Program-made: the position numbers and the translations under genes
Assembly (NCBI RefSeq): GCF_031119625.1
Contig: NZ_JAVHZV010000026.1
Span: 1 to 64,000, forward strand
Reading direction: 5' to 3'
Length of the DNA: 64,000 nucleotides
Source of the DNA: Pseudomonas sp. G34
GTDB taxonomy: Bacteria > Pseudomonadota > Gammaproteobacteria > Pseudomonadales > Pseudomonadaceae
The notes under the pieces: model-generated
The model's input: only the letters and a program-made list of their open reading frames with translations
What the model was told of the DNA's origin: nothing
Databases searched by the model: none
Shown: positions 57,077 through 64,000 of the stretch, piece after piece
Numbering within the stretch: the first letter of the stretch is position 1
Layout: the number at the start of each line of letters is the position of its first letter

Positions 57077-57129
57077 TCCCTGGCGAGCAGTGTTCGGCTG
57101 TTCGCCGCCAACCTGGCTGAGAGGCTGCA

Positions 57130-58419
57130 ATGATCAATTTTCACAAGCACAAGCGCATCGTGGTAACCGGTGTCGGCATCGTCGGCCCGCTGGGCTGTGG
57201 TACCGAGACGACGTGGCAGCGCCTGCTGGCCGGGCGCTCGGGCATCCGCACACTGCCGGCAGCCATCGGCGATGGCACCGGGGTGACGGTCGGCGGGCAA
57301 GTACCCTCGTTCGAGGAGGATGGGGTTGCCGGCTATCGACCCGAGCTCGTTATTGCGGCCAAGGAACGCAAGAAGATGGATCGCTTCATCGAATTCGCCC
57401 TGGTAGCCGCGCACGAGGCATTGCAGCAAGCGGGCTGGCAGCCTGGCACGGAGGAGACGCGGCAGCGTACGGCGACGATCATCGCCTCGGGGGTGGGCGG
57501 TTTCGGTGCGCTGGCCGAGGCCGTACGGGTTACCGACGCGCGTGGGCCACGCCGGCTATCGCCGTTCACCGCGCCGTCGTTTCTCGCCAACATGGCAGCG
57601 GGGCACGTGTCGATCAGCCATGGCTTCAAGGGCCCGCTCGGCGCGCCGGTGACTGCCTGCGCGGCAGGTGTGCAGGCGATTGGCGATGCGGCTCGGCTGA
57701 TCAGAAGTGGCGAGGCCGATATCGCCATCTGCGGTGGTACCGAGGCAGCTATCGACCGCGTCACCCTGGGCTGCTTCGCGGCTGCGCGGGCCCTGTCGAC
57801 CGGCTTTGCCGGGCAACCGCAAGAGGCGTCGCGGCCCTTCGACCGTGACCGCGACGGGTTCGTGATGGCCGAAGGTGCCGGGCTGCTGGTGATCGAGTCA
57901 CTCGAGCATGCGCTGGTGCGAGGCGCTAGGCCGTTGGCTGAACTGGTGGGCTATGGCACCAGTGCCGATGCCTATCACCTTACCGCCGGCCCCGAAGATG
58001 GCAGCGGTGCGCGCCGCGCCATGCAACAGGCGCTGCAGCAGGCAGGCCTGAGCCCGGGCGATGTGCAACACATCAATGCCCATGCCACCTCGACCCAGGT
58101 CGGCGACAAGGGCGAACTGGCCGCTATCGGCTCGCTGTTCGGTCATGACTCGTCTGTGGCGATCAGCTCGACCAAGTCCGCTACGGGCCACCTGCTGGGC
58201 GCCGCTGGCGGCCTCGAAGCGATCTTCACGGTGCTGGCACTGCGTGACCAGATCGTGCCGCCGACTCTGAACCTCAGCAATCCGGACGCAGCCGCAGCGG
58301 GGCTCGATCTGGTCGCGCTGAATGCCCGTCCGATGCCGATCACCCACGCACTCTCCAATGGCTTCGGCTTTGGCGGCGTGAATGCCAGTGTGTTGTTTCG
58401 TCGCTGGGAGGGAGCGTGA
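57130..58419 (+). CDS. FabF-like 3-oxoacyl-ACP synthase in the pump operon
   Basis: A 429-residue condensing enzyme of the KAS II type. The Cys-His-His triad is complete: Cys in PVTACAAGVQAIG, His in INAHATSTQVGD and His in STKSATGHLLGAAG, with GFGFGGVNAS at the end. It extends acyl-ACP with malonyl-ACP. It starts 53 bp after the pump gene behind GAGAGG and appears to be in the same operon, far from any fab cluster. It is likely an extra copy, perhaps for lipid change or inhibitor tolerance. Confidence 0.88.
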   Translation: MINFHKHKRIVVTGVGIVGPLGCGTETTWQRLLAGRSGIRTLPAAIGDGTGVTVGGQVPSFEEDGVAGYRPELVIAAKERKKMDRFIEFALVAAHEALQQAGWQPGTEETRQRTATIIASGVGGFGALAEAVRVTDARGPRRLSPFTAPSFLANMAAGHVSISHGFKGPLGAPVTACAAGVQAIGDAARLIRSGEADIAICGGTEAAIDRVTLGCFAAARALSTGFAGQPQEASRPFDRDRDGFVMAEGAGLLVIESLEHALVRGARPLAELVGYGTSADAYHLTAGPEDGSGARRAMQQALQQAGLSPGDVQHINAHATSTQVGDKGELAAIGSLFGHDSSVAISSTKSATGHLLGAAGGLEAIFTVLALRDQIVPPTLNLSNPDAAAAGLDLVALNARPMPITHALSNGFGFGGVNASVLFRRWEGA

Positions 58420-58468
58420 TGAATGCGCAGCCTGGAACCGCGGCAAGCGCCAGCGTGGTTTTCTGACC

Positions 58469-58621
58469 ATGGGCGCGGCAGCGATCACCACCTTGCTGGT
58501 CTCGGTGCTGGAGTTCGCCCCCGTAACCACCCTCGGCGCTACTCAGACCGTGGTTTGCCTGATCGGCCTGGGCTTGTTCGTGGTGGCCAATCGCTTGGCG
58601 ACGGTAGCGAGTCACCAGTAA
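58469..58621 (+). CDS. Possible 50-residue membrane peptide
   Basis: ATG 58469 opens a short frame that ends at TAA 58619-58621. It has one or two hydrophobic stretches (AAAITTLLVSVLEFAP, TVVCLIGLGLFVVANRLAT). It lies 49 bp after the FabF-like gene in the same direction. A 15-codon frame (ATG 58420) precedes it, so this could be the remnant of a longer frameshifted gene. No family recognised. Confidence 0.35.
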   Translation: MGAAAITTLLVSVLEFAPVTTLGATQTVVCLIGLGLFVVANRLATVASHQ

Positions 58622-58644
58622 CGGGCAGTGGCCCGTGCTGAAAA

Positions 58645-59547
58645 TCAGCCGCACTCGCCACCACTGGCTACACCGTCGAGCAACCACTGCCGAAACACCC
58701 CCAGGGCCGGCAGCACGGCATTGCGTTTGGGGTAGGCGAGAAAATAGGTGCGGCCGCTGGAAACCGGCGTGCCGGTGGTGCGCAGCTGGCCCTGGCGCAG
58801 TTCTTCCTCGACCAGCACCTGGGGCACCAGGCCGACGCCGATGCCGGCGCGCACGGCCTGGATCAGGTGCGAGGTCAGCTCGAAGCTGGGGCCAGCCTGC
58901 AGCTGCGCGCTGCTCACGGCGTGCTTGGCGAACCAGGTCGACCACATCGGCGGGTGGCTGGCGACCTGCAGCAGCAATTGCCCGGCCACCCGCTCGGGCG
59001 TCAGCGGCTCGCCGGCGTCGAGCATCGCCGGGCTGGCGATCAGCACCATGGATTCGTCGAGCAACGGGTGGGCCAGCAGGTCCGGCCAGGCGCCGTCGCC
59101 CACGCAGATCGCCGCGTCGAGCTGGCCGTCGCTGAAATCGGCGTGGATGCGCGAATGGATATGCACCTGCACGCCCGGGTTGGCGGCGTAGAACTCGTGC
59201 AGCCGCGGCAGCAGCCATTTCGAGCCGAAGGTCGGCAACAGGGCCAGGCGCAGGGTGCCGCCGCCGGAGCCGTAGTCGATGGCCTGCAGGGTCGCATTGC
59301 GAATGCTTGCCAGGGCGTCGGAGAGGGTGTCGGCGTACAGCCGGCCCACATCGGTGAGCACCACGTTACGGCCTTCGCGCTGGAACAGGGTGATGCCCAG
59401 AAAGGCTTCCAGCGCCTGCACCTGGCGGCTCACCGCACTCTGGGTCAGCGACAGCTCGGCGGCCGCACGGGTATAGCTCTGGTGGCGCGCCGCCGACTCG
59501 AAGGCCAGCAGCAGGGACATCGACGGCGTCAGTCTGCGCAGATTCAT
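58645..59547 (-). CDS. LysR-family regulator (GcvA-like)
   Basis: A 300-residue LysR protein with HTH at about residues 8-65 (LLAFESAARHQSYTRAAAEL, TQSAVSRQVQALEAFLG) and a GcvA-type effector domain (LRLALLPTFGSKWLLPRL). It is divergent from the YdiJ-type dehydrogenase gene, with 131 bp between the starts, and probably controls it. Confidence 0.9.
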   Translation of the reverse strand: MNLRRLTPSMSLLLAFESAARHQSYTRAAAELSLTQSAVSRQVQALEAFLGITLFQREGRNVVLTDVGRLYADTLSDALASIRNATLQAIDYGSGGGTLRLALLPTFGSKWLLPRLHEFYAANPGVQVHIHSRIHADFSDGQLDAAICVGDGAWPDLLAHPLLDESMVLIASPAMLDAGEPLTPERVAGQLLLQVASHPPMWSTWFAKHAVSSAQLQAGPSFELTSHLIQAVRAGIGVGLVPQVLVEEELRQGQLRTTGTPVSSGRTYFLAYPKRNAVLPALGVFRQWLLDGVASGGECG

Positions 59548-59678
59548 TCATAAAGCTCATGGATTGCTACGGCAAATACCCTTGTAGCACAGGCGCATGC
59601 TGCCGAAAATGGGCGCATTAGAAGCCTGATGCAATCGCCCGCTAGCAGGCGTGTAGGTGTCCACTTGGAAATATACCG

Positions 59679-62600
59679 ATGATCGCCAGCCTGAGTGCCC
59701 CGCAACCGACCCAGGCCCATTACCTGGCCTTTCTCGACGCGCTCGGCGCTGCCGGCTTTCGTGGCGAGATCGCCCGTGACCACGCCAGCCGCACCGTGCT
59801 GGCGACCGACAACTCCATCTACCAGCGCCAGCCCCAGGCGGCGGTGTTCCCCCTCGATGAAGACGACGTGCAGGTGCTCGCCCGGGTGGTCAGCGAGCCT
59901 GCGCACCGCAGCGTCAAGCTGACGCCACGCGGCGGCGGCACCGGCACCAACGGCCAGTCGCTCACCGACGGCGTGGTGGTCGACCTGTCGCGGCACATGA
60001 ACCGCATCCTGGAGATCAATGCCGAACAGCGCTGGGTGCGGGTGCAGGCCGGGGTGGTCAAGGATCAGCTCAACGCGGCGCTCAAGCCCCATGGCCTGTT
60101 CTTCGCCCCGGAGCTGTCGACCTCCAACCGGGCGACCATCGGCGGCATGATCAACACCGACGCCAGCGGCCAGGGCAGCTGCACCTACGGCAAGACCCGC
60201 GACCACGTGCTGGAGCTGACCACCATCCTGCTCGGCGGCGAGCGCCTGCACAGCCACCCGCTGGACGAGTCGACCCTCAGCGAACAGCTGGCCCGCAGCG
60301 ACCGTACCGGCCAGGTGTACCAGTGCGCCGAGCAGATCCAGCGCGAGAAGGCGGCGCTGATCGAGGCGACCTTCCCCAAGCTCAACCGCTGCCTGACCGG
60401 CTACGACCTGGCGCACCTGCGCGAGGCGGACGGGCGCTTCAACCTCAACAGCGTGCTGTGTGGCTCCGAGGGCTCCCTGGGCTTCATCGTCGAGGCGCGC
60501 CTCAACGTACTGCCGATCCCCAACTATTCGGTGCTGGTCAACGTGCGCTACGCCGGCTTCATGGATGCGCTGCGCGATGCCCGCTCGCTGATCACCCTGC
60601 AGCCGCTGTCCATCGAAACCGTGGATTCCAAGGTGCTGCTGCTGGCGATGAACGATATCGTCTGGCATGGCGTCGCCGAGTACTTCCCCGAAGATCCCGG
60701 GCGGCCGACCCTGGGCATCAACCTGGTGGAATTCAGCGGCGACGACCCCGATGAGGTCAACGGTCGTGTCGAGCACTTCATCCAGCATCTCCAGCAGGAC
60801 ACCGGCGTGGTGCGCCTCGGCCACACCCTGGCGAGCGGGCGGGCGGCGGTGTCGCGGGTTTACGCGATGCGCAAGCGTGCGGTGGGCCTGCTCGGCAACG
60901 TCGACGGCGAAGTGCGCCCCCAGCCATTCGTCGAGGACACCGCGGTGCCGCCGGAAAACCTCGCCGACTTCATCGCCGAGTTCCGCGCGCTGCTCGACGG
61001 CCACGGCCTGACCTACGGCATGTTCGGCCACGTCGATGCCGGCGTGCTGCACGTGCGCCCGGCGCTGGACATGAAGGACCCGAAACAGGCCGCGGCCATT
61101 CGCCCGATTTCCGACGCGGTGGCGGCCCTGACCCAGCGCTATGGCGGCCTGCTGTGGGGGGAGCACGGCAAGGGCGTGCGTTCGGAATACGCACCGGCAT
61201 TCTTCGGCGAGCTGTATGCCTCGCTGCAGGCGCTCAAGGGCGCGTTCGACCCCTACAACCAGCTCAACCCCGGCAAGATCGCCACGCCCCTCGGCAGTGA
61301 CGAGGCGCTGCTAAAGATCGACGAAGTGACCCTGCGTGGCGACCTCGACCGGCAGATCGACGAGCGGGTGTGGCAGAGCTACGGCACCGCGGTGCACTGC
61401 AACGGCAACGGTGCCTGCTACAACTTCGACCCGGACGACGCCATGTGCCCGTCCTGGAAGGCCACCCGCCAGCGCGTGCATTCGCCGAAGGGCCGTGCCT
61501 CGCTGGTACGCGAGTGGCTGCGCCTGCAGGGCCAGGCCGGGGTCGACGTACTGGCGCCGATCGCCAGCGGCCCGCTGGATTTCCTGCGCAGCCTGCCGAG
61601 CCGCTGGCGCCATTCCCGGGCCGGCGAGGGCGACTTCTCCCACGAGGTCTACGAGGCGATGGCCGGCTGCCTGGCGTGCAAATCCTGCGCGGGCCAGTGC
61701 CCGGTCAAGGTCAACGTGCCGGAGTTTCGCTCGCGCTTTCTGGAACGCTACCACCAGCGTTACCTGCGCCCGCTGCGCGACTACCTGATCGGCTCGCTGG
61801 AATTCAGCCTGCCGCTGTTCGCCCGTGTGCCGCGGCTGTACAACGGGGTGATGGGCTCTCTCTGGGTAACGCGCCTGCTGGCCGAGCGCATCGGTATGGT
61901 CGACAGCCCGCTGCTCAGCGACTTCGACTTCAAGGCCCTGGCGGCGCGCCATCGCCTGACGGTTGCCACGCCGGCCGAGCTGCGACGGCTGAGCGCAGCG
62001 GAGCGGGGCAAGAGCCTGATCCTGGTGCAGGACGCCTTCACCCGCTATTTCGAGACCCCGGTGTTCGCCGCCTTTATCGAGCTGGCCAGCCGCCTGGGCT
62101 ATCGCGTGTGGCTGGCGCCGTTCATGGCCAATGGCAAGCCGCTGCACGTGCAGGGCTTTCTGCCGGCTTTCGAACGCACCGCCCGGCGTACCGCCAAGGG
62201 GCTGCAGGCGCTGGCCGGCTTCGACATCCCGCTGGTGGGGCTGGATCCGGCGATGACCCTGGTCTACCGCCAGGAGTACCGCAAGGTCGCCGGCCTCGAA
62301 TGCCCGGACGTGCTGCTGCCCCAGGAATGGCTGCTCAAGGCCCTCGACGGCCAGCCCACACAGCCAGGCAAAACCGTGGCGTTCCGGCTGCTGGGCCACT
62401 GCACCGAGAAGACCAACGCGGCGCCCAGTGCGGCGATGTGGGTACAGGTGTTCGAGCAGGCCGGGCTGCAGGTGACGGCCGAGGCCACGGGCTGCTGCGG
62501 GATGTCCGGCACCTACGGGCACGAGGCGCGCAACCTGCAAACCTCACGGACGATCTTCGCCCAATCCTGGGCGCCAACGCTGGACTCCGGCGCCGCCGCC

Positions 62601-62702
62601 GAGCCCCTGGCAACCGGCTATTCGTGCCGCAGCCAGGTGGCGCGGATCAAGAACGCCACGTTGCGGCACCCGATCCAGGCATTGCTGGAGCATTTGCGGT
62701 AA
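59679..62702 (+). CDS. ydiJ: FAD-linked oxidase/Fe-S protein, YdiJ family (2-hydroxyacid dehydrogenase)
   Basis: A 1007-residue flavoprotein. A PCMH FAD-binding domain (VKLTPRGGGTGTNGQSLTDG, SNRATIGGMINTDASGQGSC) leads to a FAD-oxidase C-terminal domain (MFGHVDAGVLHVRP). Ferredoxin-like Cys motifs are at about 573-590 and 664-676 (GCLACKSCAGQCPVK), and a CCG motif (ATGCCGMSGTYGHE) at about 937. YdiJ relatives oxidise D-2-hydroxyacids such as D-2-hydroxyglutarate or D-lactate, giving electrons to the respiratory chain. Controlled probably by the divergent LysR protein. Confidence 0.88.
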   Translation: MIASLSAPQPTQAHYLAFLDALGAAGFRGEIARDHASRTVLATDNSIYQRQPQAAVFPLDEDDVQVLARVVSEPAHRSVKLTPRGGGTGTNGQSLTDGVVVDLSRHMNRILEINAEQRWVRVQAGVVKDQLNAALKPHGLFFAPELSTSNRATIGGMINTDASGQGSCTYGKTRDHVLELTTILLGGERLHSHPLDESTLSEQLARSDRTGQVYQCAEQIQREKAALIEATFPKLNRCLTGYDLAHLREADGRFNLNSVLCGSEGSLGFIVEARLNVLPIPNYSVLVNVRYAGFMDALRDARSLITLQPLSIETVDSKVLLLAMNDIVWHGVAEYFPEDPGRPTLGINLVEFSGDDPDEVNGRVEHFIQHLQQDTGVVRLGHTLASGRAAVSRVYAMRKRAVGLLGNVDGEVRPQPFVEDTAVPPENLADFIAEFRALLDGHGLTYGMFGHVDAGVLHVRPALDMKDPKQAAAIRPISDAVAALTQRYGGLLWGEHGKGVRSEYAPAFFGELYASLQALKGAFDPYNQLNPGKIATPLGSDEALLKIDEVTLRGDLDRQIDERVWQSYGTAVHCNGNGACYNFDPDDAMCPSWKATRQRVHSPKGRASLVREWLRLQGQAGVDVLAPIASGPLDFLRSLPSRWRHSRAGEGDFSHEVYEAMAGCLACKSCAGQCPVKVNVPEFRSRFLERYHQRYLRPLRDYLIGSLEFSLPLFARVPRLYNGVMGSLWVTRLLAERIGMVDSPLLSDFDFKALAARHRLTVATPAELRRLSAAERGKSLILVQDAFTRYFETPVFAAFIELASRLGYRVWLAPFMANGKPLHVQGFLPAFERTARRTAKGLQALAGFDIPLVGLDPAMTLVYRQEYRKVAGLECPDVLLPQEWLLKALDGQPTQPGKTVAFRLLGHCTEKTNAAPSAAMWVQVFEQAGLQVTAEATGCCGMSGTYGHEARNLQTSRTIFAQSWAPTLDSGAAAEPLATGYSCRSQVARIKNATLRHPIQALLEHLR

Positions 62703-62767
62703 GGGCTGGTTTGTGGTGCTTCCTGCCACGAGGTAGGGCAGGGAGCACCGGTTCAACTTCGCGATTT

Positions 62768-62791
62768 TCGCGGGCATGGCCCGCTCCCACA
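62768..62791. repeat. REP half-palindrome, second copy
   Basis: These 24 bases are identical to 24823-24846 (TCGCGGGCATGGCCCGCTCC plus CACA). It is the first of a series of palindromic repeats between ydiJ and the oxidoreductase gene. Confidence 0.75.
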
Positions 62792-62805
62792 AACGGTAGG
62801 ATGGG

Positions 62806-62950
62806 TGACGAGAGCGGCGTTGCGTAGGGTGGACGACGCTTCACCCGTCCACCGCTCTGTGATCGCAATGGTGGATGAAAAGAGCGTCATCCACCCTACG
62901 TAGCGAACGGCCGCTTCTGCTAGTTGCCGCTTGATGCGCATAAAGGCCGT
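62806..62950. repeat. Palindromic repeat, copy 1
   Basis: A 145-bp unit with a long stem: 62823-62840 (CGTAGGGTGGACGACGCT) pairs with 62883-62900 (AGCGTCATCCACCCTACG) with few mismatches. A second copy is at 63018-63164 with changes in the stem. Confidence 0.8.
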
Positions 62951-62951
62951 A

Positions 62952-63008
62952 GGATGGGTGAAACCCATCAAATTGCGATGGGTTTCACCTACGCGGCCCG
63001 ACCCATCC
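62952..63008. repeat. Nested hairpin between the two repeat copies
   Basis: GTGAAACCCATC (62958-62969) and GATGGGTTTCAC (62977-62988) form a perfect 12-bp stem with a 7-nt loop. Outer bases GGATGGGT (62952-62959) can pair alternatively with ACCCATCC (63001-63008). Confidence 0.75.
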
Positions 63009-63017
63009 ACGGTTAAG

Positions 63018-63164
63018 TGACGAGAGCGGCTTTTCGTAGGGTGGACGACGCTTCATCCGTCCACCGCTCTGTGATCGCAATGGTGGACAAAAAGAGCGTT
63101 GTCCACCCTACGTAGGGCGCGGCTGCTTTTGCCTTGTAGTTGCCGCTTCATGCGCATGAAGACC
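63018..63164. repeat. Palindromic repeat, copy 2
   Basis: Direct repeat of 62806-62950 at 212-bp spacing, strongly similar over about 147 bp. Its stem is 63035-63052 with 63095-63112. GTCATCC of copy 1 is GTTGTCC here. Confidence 0.8.
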
Positions 63165-63165
63165 G

Positions 63166-63178
63166 TGAACAGGTTCTA
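63166..63178. mobile_element. Isolated end of the MITE-like element
   Basis: TGAACAGGTTCTA matches the right end of the 46788-46957 element. No left end is seen within the repeat region. As at the other site it abuts a gene stop codon, here TAG of the oxidoreductase gene. Confidence 0.5.
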
Positions 63179-64000
63179 GAGGATCACCCGCAGGCACTGG
63201 CCGGCGTGGTAGAGCGAGAAGCCCGCTTCGTAGTAGCAGCTGCGCAGCCCGGCGCTGCGCAGTGCCGTCATCGGCGACAGGGGAATGGGCAGCGCGCTGG
63301 TGTCGCTCTTGAGCAGGTAGTCGGCCAGGGCATGGCCCACCACGGTGCCGGTGGTGTTGCCGCGGCCGTTGTAGCCGGTTACCGCGACCACGCCGGGTGC
63401 CGGCTCGAACAGCTTCATCAGGTGGTCCGGGGTGAAGTCGATGCAACCGGTCCAGTGCATTTCCCAGTCGACCTTGCCGAGCTGCGGGAAGTAATGCCCC
63501 TGGATGCGATCGGCCCAGCTGCGCACGAACCAGTCCGGCTTGTTGTTCGACTTGCCCAGGCTGCCCAGCAGCAGGCGGCCCTGATCATCGCGGCGGATGC
63601 TGCTCAGCACCGCGCGGGTGTCCCACGAGCCCTGGCCGTGGGGCAGCACGGCGTCGGCCGCCGCACCGCTCAGGGGCACGGAGGCTACCTGGTAGTAATA
63701 GCCGCGGAAGAAGCTGCGCTGCACCTCGGTCCAGTCGCCTTCGGTGTAGGCGCCGGTGGAAATCACCACCTTCTCGGCCATGACCGTGCCCTGGGCGGTG
63801 CGCACCCGCCAGCCATCGGCCTGCCTGTGCAGCTCGCTTACCGGCGATTGCTGGTGCAGCAAGCCGCCCAGGCGCAGCACGGCCGCGGCGAGGCCCTTGG
63901 TGTAGCCCATGGGGTTGATGGTGCCGGCGCGCCGATCCAGCAGCGCGCCGGTGATCTTGTCGGTGCCGCAATATTCCACGCAGCTCGCGCCGGTCAGCAG
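63176..64000 (-). CDS. FAD-dependent amine/amino-acid oxidoreductase, C-terminal part
   Basis: The last 274 residues of a DAO-family flavoenzyme of the OrdL/PuuB/DadA type; the start lies beyond the window. GTINPMGYTKGLAAAVLRLG, VVISTGAYTEGDW and VVAVTGYNGRGNTTGTVVGH are typical of the substrate and FAD-binding parts. The frame reaches the window edge with LLTGASCVEYCGTDK. Members oxidise glycine-like, polyamine-derived or D-amino substrates; the precise one cannot be told. Its TAG stop touches a MITE end. Confidence 0.82.
   Translation of the reverse strand: MLTGASCVEYCGTDKITGALLDRRAGTINPMGYTKGLAAAVLRLGGLLHQQSPVSELHRQADGWRVRTAQGTVMAEKVVISTGAYTEGDWTEVQRSFFRGYYYQVASVPLSGAAADAVLPHGQGSWDTRAVLSSIRRDDQGRLLLGSLGKSNNKPDWFVRSWADRIQGHYFPQLGKVDWEMHWTGCIDFTPDHLMKLFEPAPGVVAVTGYNGRGNTTGTVVGHALADYLLKSDTSALPIPLSPMTALRSAGLRSCYYEAGFSLYHAGQCLRVIL

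Noticed and set aside
59544-62540. Long minus-strand frames opposite ydiJ
   Set aside because: The plus-strand protein has all FAD and Fe-S motifs; the minus frames have no recognisable domain.
62806-63164. CRISPR array
   Set aside because: Only two long units with internal palindromes, no short regular repeats or spacers, and no cas genes.

Overview
The window looks like chromosomal DNA of a Pseudomonas-type gammaproteobacterium. Supporting signs are high GC, a nicotinate (nic) catabolic cluster whose protein lengths and catalytic residue positions match those known from P. putida, Pseudomonas-type REP palindromes, and many LysR, TetR, AraC and Lrp regulators beside small catabolic or transport operons. 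No rRNA, tRNA, CRISPR array, phage or complete insertion sequence was seen. One probable miniature inverted-repeat element and a cluster of palindromic repeats are present.

Layout. 0-8.2 kb: a visibly less GC-rich block holding a phosphonate operon. A divergent LysR regulator faces a three-gene ABC importer, a PLP aminotransferase, a phosphonopyruvate hydrolase (PalA type, with its diagnostic Thr118) and a stand-alone EPSP synthase. I read it as L-phosphonoalanine uptake, transamination to phosphonopyruvate and cleavage to pyruvate plus phosphate. The EPSP synthase, an enzyme that binds PEP and is the glyphosate target, is the surprising member. 8.4-14.1 kb: short-chain dehydrogenases with LysR and AraC regulators and a GAF sensor kinase. 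14.3-19.7 kb: a secreted DUF4432 protein, a TPR protein and a hybrid sensor kinase. 19.8-31.8 kb: the nicotinate pathway. NicAB hydroxylates nicotinate, NicC gives 2,5-dihydroxypyridine, NicX opens the ring, NicD, NicF and NicE lead to fumarate, NicT is the transporter, and NicR and NicS are the regulators. The usual porin gene nicP is not in the cluster.

31.9-43.0 kb: amino-acid and amide catabolism. It holds an Lrp regulator with ornithine cyclodeaminase and a CtlX-type citrulline hydrolase, an acetylpolyamine amidohydrolase, a LysR/MHS-transporter/M20-deacylase module with a strong LysR operator, and an APC permease, Lrp regulator and cysteine hydrolase group. 43.5-49.1 kb: a signalling locus with a membrane GAF/HD-GYP c-di-GMP phosphodiesterase, a secreted FecR-domain protein, an OmpA-like lipoprotein and a CHASE2 adenylate cyclase, interrupted by a 170-bp inverted-repeat element placed at a stop codon. 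49.4-50.6 kb: a PrpF-family isomerase. 50.6-58.6 kb: a complete tripartite RND efflux pump under a TetR regulator with two matching operators, followed by an extra FabF-like ketoacyl synthase. 58.6-64 kb: a LysR gene divergent from a YdiJ-type FAD/Fe-S dehydrogenase, a palindromic repeat cluster, and the C-terminal part of a FAD-dependent amine or amino-acid oxidase cut by the window end.

All functions come from reading protein motifs and gene context; no database search was possible. Operators, promoters and terminators are read by eye.
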